Positions 46,493 through 55,240 of a stretch of DNA of 64,000 bases are shown here, piece by piece. Position numbers and translations under genes: made by a program. Each line of letters starts with the position of its first letter. Position 1 is the stretch's first letter. The stretch is from Eutreptiella sp. 'Long Island Sound 2002' (taxonomy: Eukaryota; Euglenozoa; Euglenophyceae; Eutreptiales; Eutreptiaceae): contig OZ038391.1 of assembly GCA_964036045.1 (NCBI GenBank), positions 44,279,621 to 44,343,620 on the forward strand, in the 5' to 3' direction. The notes under the pieces were generated by a model, which was given only the letters and a program-made list of their open reading frames with translations, did no database searches and was not told the origin of the DNA.

Positions 46493-49400
46493 CCCTGTGA
46501 CACTACCGTGGCTCTCGTTCCATCGAGAGTCATGAAGGGGCATATAGTGACTAGTGAGATTCAAACGAAACTTTCCGTTCAGGTTGTTTTGCCCAATGGA
46601 GAACGCAAGGCCCTCCCTGTTTTGGTGGATTTTGGGTGCCAAGCGGTCGCTTTGGCCAACCCCAATGTTTTTGGAGACCAACTCTCCGAAAAATATGAAT
46701 CCCCCCAACGGAGGCGCCTACTCCAAGCCGATAATGAGACGCCTTTGCCAGGGGGGGACGAGCAAATAGACGTCAAAATTCAATTTACGGGGGTTGTGGA
46801 TGGTAGTGTTTCACTTCCTCGTGTTGCCCAGTATGGCGTGTCCCCGTACCTTGTCCCGAATTTACCTTGGAATATGGTTTTGGGGCACCCATGGGGTTAT
46901 GAACATTGTGTGAGCCATTTTGCCCCTTTCAATTGTTTTTACTCTCACCATCCAGTGCACCCCCGTTTTTGGATTGAGGACTTCCGTGAGGCTCCACGAA
47001 CCGGCAAACCATTTTTGGTGAAACCCATTCATGGTAAGGTGTCCCGTCAGTCCGTGTGGGGCCTAACCGTTCCAGTCATTGGGGCGGTCACCCCTACGCA
47101 CCCTGCCCCGGCCATTGTGGTTACGCCCCCTGGTGGCGAACCGCCTAACCGTGTTGAGGCCGAGAAACACATATCCTATGCCTTGACCGCTTCCTCCGTG
47201 GCCCCCGTACAGGACCGGGCTTGTGCTTTGGAGCTCGTTGAATTTGCTCCCGAAGCCCTTGCCCGTGATGTTCTACCTACGGGGCGTGATGGGTCCACGT
47301 GGACCCAGTCTGACTATGGCCTCACGCCATATTGGGCCGCACGTGTCAAAAAAGAATATGGCAAAAACCCCGACGTGGATGCCTTCAATAGGGTCCCGGG
47401 TATGGCCCAGGCAACCCGTTGGGTTTCGCCGCTTGAAGATTTGTTTTCCACTCCCGCGGAGCCCTCCAAATTGTATTGGATTTGCCCTCCCTATCATCGG
47501 TTTTCCGATTGTGTTCGGAAAATTCGGCAAGAAAAACTACGAGCCATCGTCGTAGGGCCGAAGTGGACACATAGGGAGTGGTGGAAACCCCTTATGGAAA
47601 TTCCTTTGCAAGGGTACCACCTTCCTGGGCCAGAGACTAAAGCCTGTCTCTATCAGAATGACCACCTCACGCCCCTTCCTCAACCGGGTTGGTCCACGGT
47701 GGCGCTATACGTGGACGGTGGTATTGCGGAGGAAAATTTGGCGGCCACTAAATGTCATGTGGCCTCCGTTTTGGCACCGGCCGTCTCTAACCGCAACACG
47801 GATGGCGAGCCGGGCATGACCTCGGAGGAAGAGTCGGAGGATGAAAGGGTGCCTAACAATTTGGCTTCGGTGCGCACCCTCACGTATCAGGCGACCGGTA
47901 AAAAACTCCTCGCACCCGTTACTCTTGATCCTACCCCCGAAGATTTGGAGGCACAAGAATGCCTGCGTTCACGCATTGCGAAAATTGAACGAGAGTTATT
48001 GGGTGGGAGGGCCACTACCGTTAAGCGTTACCGAAAACGTAAAGGCGCCACACGATTGTTGGCGGCTTCTCGTGCGGGTGGCGTTGTCACCACCCAACAG
48101 CCTATTGTGTCTCCGGAGGTGGAGCTCATGAGGAGGCGCATCCTCGCGGACTATGTGCGGGATGCTTTTAGTGGGGAGGTTCGTCTCCGTCCGGGCCAGG
48201 AACACCCTAAGGTCCGTGGTACGGAGCGGTTGGGGTTTGCTAAACTTGACCTATACCCGAACGCCAAACCCAAGTCCGTGAAACCTATACGGTTGGTGGG
48301 GGAGCGTGCCGCGGCGGAGCAAGAAATAGTGGAGGACTTTTTGGCTCGTGGCTGGATTGAGCCGTGCCCTGCCTCCGAATGGGCGTCCAACGGTTTCGTT
48401 GTGCCCAAGAAAGAGAAAGGAAAATGGCGCCTCGTGGTGGACTACCGCCAACTTAATGAGGCTACCTTGCCCGACGCACACCCCCTCCCCCTCATAGAAA
48501 ACATGTTGGAAAATCAATCCAAACACAAGATTTTTACTATTGTGGACTTGAGTAAAGGGTTTCATCAAATTCCCCTTCACCCTGAATCCCGGGCTAAGAA
48601 CGCCATGAATTTGGCGGGTAAGCGATACCAATGGGGTGTTATGCCTATGGGTATCAAGAATGGGCCCGCTATTTTTCAACGGGTCATGGACCATGTTTTG
48701 CAGGGTTTGGATTGTGCGGACGTATATATTGATGATATTATTATTGGTTCCTCCGGTGCGACGGAGGAGGAGCTATTGGCTAACCACGACCGCGACGTGT
48801 GTGCCGTGTTGGATAGGCTACGAAAAGAGGAGTTGGTTGCTTCGGTTAGCAAAACCGATTTCTTTGTTCGTTCGGTTGAGTTTTGTGGCCATGTGTTGGA
48901 AAATGGCACACGTCGGCCGGCGCCAGGGAAAATGTTGGCGCTTGAGCGTTGGGACAAACCGGATAATGTTCGGGAGCTCCGGGGGTTCTTGGGGCTTGCC
49001 AACTATTATTCGGGCTATGTCCAAAACTACGCCTCCATAGCTACCCCTTTGATTAATATGTTGAAGGATTTGCCTAAGCATAAGAATGGCAAAAAGATAG
49101 GTCCAACATGGAATGCTTCGGCTAACGAGGCCTTTTTGAAGCTCAAGCGTGCTATTACGGATATTGTTCCCCTCCAACTAGCCGATTGGGATAAGGACTT
49201 TGTCCTCACCCCGGACGCTAGTAATTGGGCGGTGGGGGCGGCCCTACAGCAGGAAGGTTCCGATGGTGCCCTACGCCCCCTTGCCTTTTTCTCCCGCAAA
49301 TTGTCAGGCAGCCAATTGAATTGGAGCCCTCGGGAGAAAGAATGCTACGCCATAGTGGCGGCGCTTTTAAAATGGCATGGTTGGGTGGGGAACAAGCGCG

Positions 49401-50275
49401 TGGAGGTCCGTACGGACCACCGTAGCCTTGAAAATTGGGCTACGGAGGACCTCAAAACCGTTGGGGGTCCCTCTCCACGCCAAGCACGTTGGCATGAATT
49501 GTTCTCTAAATTCCACCTCCATGTGGTTTACACTCCGGGGCCAGTGAACCCCGTGGGTGATTTCTTGTCCCGTTGGGCTTACCCTGCTAACCCGGCGTTG
49601 GGCGATGTGTCCATACATGGGACGGCCCAAGCGGCCGGGGATGTGCGGGACATGATGGCGGCCGAGAAGGAGGAACTTTTCGCCCGCCCCCTTGTATTTA
49701 GGGCGGTTGTGGCGCCCGTTGTTACTAGGTCTAAAGCGGCGCCTTGGGCTCAAGGGGCACCCGCGTGTGATCCACCCCCTCTGGCTTCGCCTCCAGTGGG
49801 GGGGGGGACGAAGCAAAAGAGAAAGCTTCGGAGACTGGAGCAAATTGTCAAGATAAAAAAATCTTGGAAGTCCCACAAGAAGGCAACTCCTATACATGGG
49901 GAGGATGCTCCCAATGTTTTTGAGAAAAATTGGGCTAAACACTACCCAAATTGTCAACACTACAAAAAAATATGGCAAGATGCCTTGAATGGGAGCTTCC
50001 AAGATGGAGTGAGGTTGGTGGATAACAAGCTCGCCCGTAATGGACGGTGGTGTGTTCCTACGCTGCTAGTGCATCGTTTAGTGGCCGAATACCATGATGC
50101 ACTTCACTTAACTACTTCCAGTGTGGAACAACACCCGAAGGAAATTAACCATGGCGTGGAAGGTGAGGGGTTGTACAAAGCAGTGGAACTGCAATGTCAA
50201 ACGTGTCCCTCATGTCTGTGTGTCCCTCATGTGCCATTCACACGCATGACACCAAGCGCAAGCAAGGGTACATGA
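46448..50275 (+). CDS. Element B pol, part 1: protease, Dam-like region, RT, RNase H, integrase zinc finger
   Basis: Numbered from GTG 46,508. Protease: VDFG at 40-43, where the usual Thr/Ser of D(T/S)G is Phe, and WNMVLGHPW near 118-126. Dam-like region about 270-405: DAFNR near 290, LYWICPPY near 320-327, KIRQEKLRAIVVGPKW near 335-350, then WSTVALYVDGG. RT: WRLVVDYRQLNEA near 640, TIVDLSKGFHQIPLHP, YIDDIII near 741-747. RNase H: TPDAS near 901, REKECYAI, VRTDHRSLE near 968. The HHCC integrase finger (HDALH..H..CQTCPSC) is at about 1,195-1,235. The frame is broken just after by a duplication: GTGTCCCTCATGT occurs at 50,203-50,215 and 50,220-50,232, a 17-base step. RT and RNase H catalytic residues are intact. 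Translation probably starts by readthrough. Confidence 0.93.
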   Translation, partial: ECPEAPPSKEENLGHPCDTTVALVPSRVMKGHIVTSEIQTKLSVQVVLPNGERKALPVLVDFGCQAVALANPNVFGDQLSEKYESPQRRRLLQADNETPLPGGDEQIDVKIQFTGVVDGSVSLPRVAQYGVSPYLVPNLPWNMVLGHPWGYEHCVSHFAPFNCFYSHHPVHPRFWIEDFREAPRTGKPFLVKPIHGKVSRQSVWGLTVPVIGAVTPTHPAPAIVVTPPGGEPPNRVEAEKHISYALTASSVAPVQDRACALELVEFAPEALARDVLPTGRDGSTWTQSDYGLTPYWAARVKKEYGKNPDVDAFNRVPGMAQATRWVSPLEDLFSTPAEPSKLYWICPPYHRFSDCVRKIRQEKLRAIVVGPKWTHREWWKPLMEIPLQGYHLPGPETKACLYQNDHLTPLPQPGWSTVALYVDGGIAEENLAATKCHVASVLAPAVSNRNTDGEPGMTSEEESEDERVPNNLASVRTLTYQATGKKLLAPVTLDPTPEDLEAQECLRSRIAKIERELLGGRATTVKRYRKRKGATRLLAASRAGGVVTTQQPIVSPEVELMRRRILADYVRDAFSGEVRLRPGQEHPKVRGTERLGFAKLDLYPNAKPKSVKPIRLVGERAAAEQEIVEDFLARGWIEPCPASEWASNGFVVPKKEKGKWRLVVDYRQLNEATLPDAHPLPLIENMLENQSKHKIFTIVDLSKGFHQIPLHPESRAKNAMNLAGKRYQWGVMPMGIKNGPAIFQRVMDHVLQGLDCADVYIDDIIIGSSGATEEELLANHDRDVCAVLDRLRKEELVASVSKTDFFVRSVEFCGHVLENGTRRPAPGKMLALERWDKPDNVRELRGFLGLANYYSGYVQNYASIATPLINMLKDLPKHKNGKKIGPTWNASANEAFLKLKRAITDIVPLQLADWDKDFVLTPDASNWAVGAALQQEGSDGALRPLAFFSRKLSGSQLNWSPREKECYAIVAALLKWHGWVGNKRVEVRTDHRSLENWATEDLKTVGGPSPRQARWHELFSKFHLHVVYTPGPVNPVGDFLSRWAYPANPALGDVSIHGTAQAAGDVRDMMAAEKEELFARPLVFRAVVAPVVTRSKAAPWAQGAPACDPPPLASPPVGGGTKQKRKLRRLEQIVKIKKSWKSHKKATPIHGEDAPNVFEKNWAKHYPNCQHYKKIWQDALNGSFQDGVRLVDNKLARNGRWCVPTLLVHRLVAEYHDALHLTTSSVEQHPKEINHGVEGEGLYKAVELQCQTCPSCLCVPHVPFTRMTPSASKGT

Positions 50276-51441
50276 CCCCTATGCCTATACCTATGGAGCC
50301 CATAGACTCCATAGCGCTTGATGTGTTTCACTACCCTTCCACCTCCCACGATGGAGAGGTGTATGACCGAATGCTCCTATGTGTATGTCGGCTTTCCGGC
50401 TACCTCATCGCGATCCCTATTCCTAAACCCCGTCATGAAGACAAGGATGAAGGGCTAACGGGGAGAAGAGCGGCCCATTTGGTAATGGAGCGTTGGGTGG
50501 ATAGGTTCGGAGCCCCTCGTGAAATATGCTCCAACTGTGGGCCACAATTTGTGAGCCAATATTTCCAAACCCTTTGTTCTAAGATTGGTGCCCGCTCGAC
50601 TATGTGTCTCGCGGGTAGGCACCAAGGTAATGGCAAGGCCGAAAATACTGGCAAGCAGCTAAGGCGTGCCGTTGCTAAAGCCATTACCTTGAAGAAAAAG
50701 AAAACTAATTGGGTAGAGGTTTTGCCCGCCGTTGTACGAGCGTGGCATGAGACTACAGGTCCTTCAGGTTATACACCTAACGAGATTGTGTTTGGTAAAC
50801 ACAACCGTAATAAGGGGCCCCCTCTTGCTGAGCCTAAGGGGGTGGCCCAAGACGCCGCTCACTACTTCCAACGGCGTGAGGAGCTTATTGCTCTTGCACG
50901 GAGGGCTATGATTCAAGTGCAAGAGACAATGGCTCGTAAGTATAATAAGAGTAGGAGGATGTCCCCCAATTTCTCAAAAGGGGACCGCGTATGGGTCCGT
51001 CGCCAACGCAAAAATTTCGGCGATAAGACTTGTCCCTATTGGGATGGGCCCTATCAGGTTGTGGCCAAGAAGGCGCACGACCTCTATGTTATTCAAGTGG
51101 ACCAACGGAGGTTAGTTGACGTCCACGTTGATTGTTTAAAGAAAACGGTCAACTCCCCTCGCTCCCCCGTGCCTCTAAATTACACGGAGGAGGTTGCTAG
51201 AGTGCCCTCCCAGTTTGAGGAGGACACCTATAATGTCAAGAAAATATTAAGTCACCGTACTTACCGCCAGAGACTTCCCTTCAAGGTGCGGTGGGAGGGT
51301 TATACCAAAGATTGGGATACCGAGGAACCCGTTGAAACCTTCCTACCATCCTACAACAAAGTTTGGAGAGATTACTTGCAGAAACAGAATCTCACCCAAA
51401 CCGTTGACATCCTTGCCCACCTTGGTGGACCGCTCTCATGA
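50194..51441 (+). pseudogene. Element B pol, part 2: integrase core and chromodomain (Asp-to-Asn at the active site)
   Basis: This frame takes over from part 1 after the 17-base duplication. The integrase catalytic triad should be D,D-35-E: Asp43 (ALDVF) and Glu150 (KAENTGK) are present. The middle position is Asn114 in CSNCGPQF, exactly 35 residues before the Glu, where relatives have SDRGPQF. GAC-CGT to AAC-TGT would need two transitions. GPQF and the GNGKAEN block confirm alignment. Residues about 346-395 form a chromodomain (YNVKKIL, LPFKVRWEGY, WDTEEPVE, WRDYL), which in chromoviruses steers integration to marked chromatin. The part ends with TGA at 51,439-51,441. Confidence 0.9.
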
Positions 51442-54400
51442 GCGTGCCACGAAAAGAAAACCCTAACCAATATGGATATATTATTGTTTGGGGAAGGGAG
51501 GAGAGAGCGAGAAGCGGTGGGAGACAGGAAAGAAGATGTGCATGCACGGCGCGCTCCTCGGTTACAAAAATCCCCACCGGAGCAGGGCGGTGGGTACCGC
51601 AGGTTTACCCCACCGTCTACCTCTCTCACCGCTAAAGGCTTGAGAGTCCTTGGGGTGGGGTGGCGTGGCATATAGCCTGGGGCGGAAGTGGGACGTGTTC
51701 TTTCGGGGGTCTTAATGCCATTCAAACCCCTATCCTTGGGTCTTACTGGAGCACTCCTACCACCACCAGGACTACTGCCACAAGTCCTGCCCACGATGAC
51801 GCCCCCCGTCAAGGGTGCTAACAACGTGGCAAGCACTTCCCGAAGACTCTACCGGGTTGTGCGCATGGTGGTGTTTGCAAGGTTTCGGAGTGCCGCCCCG
51901 TACCGAAACCACGACCCCACGACCGTCCCTGACCCGTGACCCAAGCCAACGAGCTAAATCATTTGCTCAAAATGGCGAAGGCTTGAAAGCTTCGTTGGGT
52001 TGGCGGGTACAACCCATTTTCCTCTTTGAGTTGGGCCTGATGGTTTTCCACCGATTTGCCCTTGTCCACACGAGGGTAGGTATACAAGGTACGAAGTACT
52101 CGTGTGGCTCACATTACGTGGAAAAAATTTCGTGGCGTGCAAAATTGCCACTACATACGGCGAGGACTTAAGCCTAGAGGGAGGGGTCGTCCTCTACAAT
52201 ACAAGTATTCTAATATGAATTGCAATGGGTGCCTTTGCCCCGTCACTCTATGAGTGGGTGGGGTCTTCAAAGGCAAAGAGTGGCGTTGCGGATTTGGGCC
52301 GTCTCCGCCGCCTGGGTATTTGTCCCCGGTCGCTATGCGTGCCCGGGTTGGGAGTGGGTACCCTCCATTGCCATTGCATGGGGCCGCATGCTGGCTGGGT
52401 GTGCTCTTCATGTCCTTGATGAATTTCGCGGGGGAATTCCTGCCTGCAACGAGAGGGAACAAACAATATGATGAAAAGGGCGAGTGTGCACATGCATATG
52501 TTTATGAGAGAATATGTATATTAATGTTTTCTCTAGAGTTCCCCACGAGTGGACTTGGATTTCCACAACACCCGAGGGGTCCTCTATCCCAACACCCAAC
52601 CAAACGGGTTGGGATATGGGCGTGGCATTTTTGTTTATAGAGACCCGTGTGTGGACTTGGATTTCCACAACACACACGAGTCTCTCTGTCCGAGACACAC
52701 CAAAACCGGGTGTGCCCGTGGCCAATGGTAGCGTGTGTGTGCGCATGCCATTAATTTAGTTACGGGATTATATGGATGCCTATTACGTTGGTTATCACCC
52801 GCCCCCCGAACAAGCAAGACCTAGGTTGACACCTACCTTTGGGGTTTTGTAGCCGTGTACACCGGCCCAAGTTTACACACGGAGGTGTAAACATGAACCG
52901 TCATACACGGTGTAGAGGGGTCGGGGGAGTAAAACTCCTTTGGGGCGTGTCATCGTGCCCCCGGGGAGCAGGGTGGGCTGATACACCAGCGGGACCGTAC
53001 GGGCGACCTCCCCAATTTGCAACCTGGGGGTGACCCCCTGCGCTACAGCCCGCCAGTGGCACACCCACCGACAAAGGTAACACGCAAGCTAACCTAAGTG
53101 TTTATACGCACGCCCCCAAGACACACACGAACACCAAGCAACAAGGTGGCGTATCTATACACGTGTTCTATTGTGGATATGCTTACTGTTTGTTGTGTGT
53201 ACGTGAGTAGTTTGTGGAAGCTCTTGCACGTGCCGTATGTGTGGAGTGCCCCCATCACGTGCCCCAAGGCCGCCACCGCGAGACCCAAACACTGTGATGC
53301 CCTCCGGGCGAGTGTGTGCCCCCGGGCCTGCCAATGGGTGTGCGCGCACAAGTGTGTCTTGTGTTTGTTGGTGTGCATCGCTCTATTATGTGTATATATG
53401 ATATATGTACGTAGTATGGCTCCTAGGTGAGGGGTTAGCAGTGAGGTCAGGTTATTACTACATGGTTATGAGGTTTGTCTATTTAAGTGTGTCTACTCAC
53501 ACCCTCATCCCATCTCCGTACCTCCTCCTTTACCCTCTATGTGGTGCATCACGTGTGACACACATGCTAAGTTAGACATCCACACGGACACGACCCTTGG
53601 CTGAGCCGTGCCCGTATCGTACAGTCACAACCGTGACTTGTTCATTCATCCTGGTCCGTTCCACACGATCATCTTTCTTTGGTGTCTGGTCTGTTTGACA
53701 AGTGGGCCTTTGGCTAGGCCTTGTCTCGGTCTTTTAGAAGCAAGTAATCAAGCAAGTTTACATCTTACAAGCAAGAGCTCACTCATTACTACAAGCGTTA
53801 CGGGCAAGCACATCAAGAACATCAAGCACATCAAGCCCTGATAAACGATCTAAAGCACGTGGGTGCAAGGTGTGGGCATCGTACCCGTGTTTTGGTTTGT
53901 GCCTACATGATCGTCGATCATTTACCCTGAGGCAATCGTGACCTCTTTCCTCTACTTAGTGAGCTACCGCGCGCACTGTGGGGCCATCGTGGCCGTGTTT
54001 ATTAGTGGGCCTAAGCATGCACAAGACAGAGGCAGGCACAAGACGGTGATGCATCGCAAGGCAACAATATGGCAAGATCACGGTGTTCACTGTTTCAAAG
54101 TGTGAAAAAAGGGCTGTGGTGGCTGTAAGGACTGTTACCGCGGTTGCCCCGCGTTGCACTGCGAGACAGGACCGTTAGTCCCCCGTGGTAGCAGTCCCCT
54201 GGCCGAAGGCCATCAGGTTTTTTTGTGTCCCTTGTGAATGTTTCCCTGGCCTCTATCTCTTTTATCCTCCGTGCTCCCTTGTGCAGGCACAGTCCTACGT
54301 TGCTCTTTGACACTCCCGTCAATTCTCCTGGCAGTTTTTTCAAAAAGTGAAATTTTTGCACTTTCGCGTCGCACCGCTTCGCATGTACCATTACCTTCAG

Positions 54401-54765
54401 TTTTGTTTAAAAGTGTGATTTCACTTTGCCTTTAGTTTTAATTCTTTGAAAAACTACCTGCCCTTACCTGCTGGACCCCACCTGCCTCATGCGACACGCA
54501 GGGACCAGACTCTACGCGCAACAGCTCGCGATTTCGCCTACTACTTATGCGGGACCTGCAGGATCCCGTTTGTCAATTTTTTTATATCGGCGGTGGTTCG
54601 ATTCCCACCGATCGGAGCTACCTCAGCGGCCGTGCCGCCGGCTCCGAGATTGCCTGCGTAGGTTCGATTCCCTATGGGAGGGAATCTGCTAAGATGTGAT
54701 TTGCTGCTGTTTGTGACTGCTACGTTCCTCTTGGGCATGTACTTCCTGCACGTGGCAGTCGTTTT
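51442..54765 (+). other. Long non-coding 3' tail of element B
   Basis: 3.3 kb between integrase and the polypurine tract, much longer than usual for Ty3/gypsy elements. No recognisable protein on either strand. A short direct repeat GTGGACTTGGATTTCCACAA occurs at about 52,550 and 52,650. The two B-box motifs are described separately. Confidence 0.6.
54595..54671 (+). promoter_or_regulatory. Two tRNA T-arm/B-box-like motifs 66 bases apart
   Basis: GGTTCGATTCC occurs exactly at 54,595-54,605 and 54,661-54,671, each flanked by bases that close a T-arm-like stem (GGTGG/CCACC; TAGG/CCTA). Between them is a stable nested hairpin (TCGGAGC..GCTCCGA with inner GCGGC-CGT-GCCGC). This equals the RNA polymerase III B-box consensus, but no matching A box or cloverleaf was found. 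Possibly a relic of a tRNA-derived repeat. Confidence 0.55.
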
Positions 54766-54776
54766 AAGTGGGGGGG
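54766..54776 (+). promoter_or_regulatory. Polypurine tract of element B
   Basis: AAGTGGGGGGG ends directly at the first base of the 3' LTR, the place and composition expected for the plus-strand primer. Confidence 0.9.
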
Positions 54777-55120
54777 TGAAGCAGGTCACAACCCTACCCT
54801 GGCATTTTACCCCTAAGGGAGCATTATTTGGCCCTATATATGGGATATATGTGGGATAGGGTATATCATATTCCATTTCCTTGTTAGGAACATAGGATGT
54901 GGGATAGATAAGGCAATCTTGGATGTTTAGTAGTTATATCAATTAGTGGATGATAGGGTGGATTTCTCATATGTGCATATCAGGTATTTCATTGGCTATG
55001 TGTACCATATCTGTTTGCAGGATACTATTCAGTCAACACTATCGTTATGTCTTCGGTGCCAAGCAATGTTGCTGCCCATGCCACTGCGACCTCTGCTCCT
55101 GACCACCCGGTCTGGTTTCA
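54777..55120 (+). repeat. 3' LTR of element B
   Basis: 344 bp, one mismatch to the 5' LTR. It also carries the gag ATG (55,047), whose frame here runs into flanking DNA because no PBS follows. Confidence 0.97.
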
Positions 55121-55240
55121 AGGGTAACGATGATGCCCCTATGATCTCAAAGCATGGGTCTCCAGTACGGCCACATGCCCAAAAAGTTGCACTGCGTGCG
55201 CACTGCACGCGCACTGCGCTTAAGGCTCCCCCTAAAGAAA
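55121..55240. repeat. R1 copy, right half, beginning with the AGGG target duplication
   Basis: GATGCCCCT..ATCTCAAAGCATGGGTCT..ACGGCC..CCCAAAAAGTTGCACTGCG matches 17,511-17,580 and 38,686-38,750. Confidence 0.8.

Larger units (their letters stand above)
42024..55120 (+). mobile_element. Element B: complete 13.1-kb chromodomain Ty3/gypsy-type LTR retrotransposon
   Basis: Bounded by two 344-bp LTRs (TG...CA) that differ at one position (42,203 C, 54,956 G), with AGGG duplicated on both sides. Order: LTR, PBS, gag, in-frame UAG, protease, Dam-like region, RT, RNase H, integrase with chromodomain, a 3.3-kb tail, polypurine tract, LTR. RT-RNase H before integrase and the chromodomain place it with Ty3/gypsy chromoviruses. 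LTR identity of 343/344 means recent insertion. Yet the copy has two gag frameshifts at G runs, three gag nonsense codons, a frameshifting duplication in integrase and a missing integrase catalytic Asp, so it cannot be autonomous as read. Confidence 0.96.

Noticed and set aside
54560-54690. A functional tRNA gene pair
   Set aside because: Only T-arm/B-box parts fit; no D arm, anticodon arm or acceptor stem pairs around either motif.
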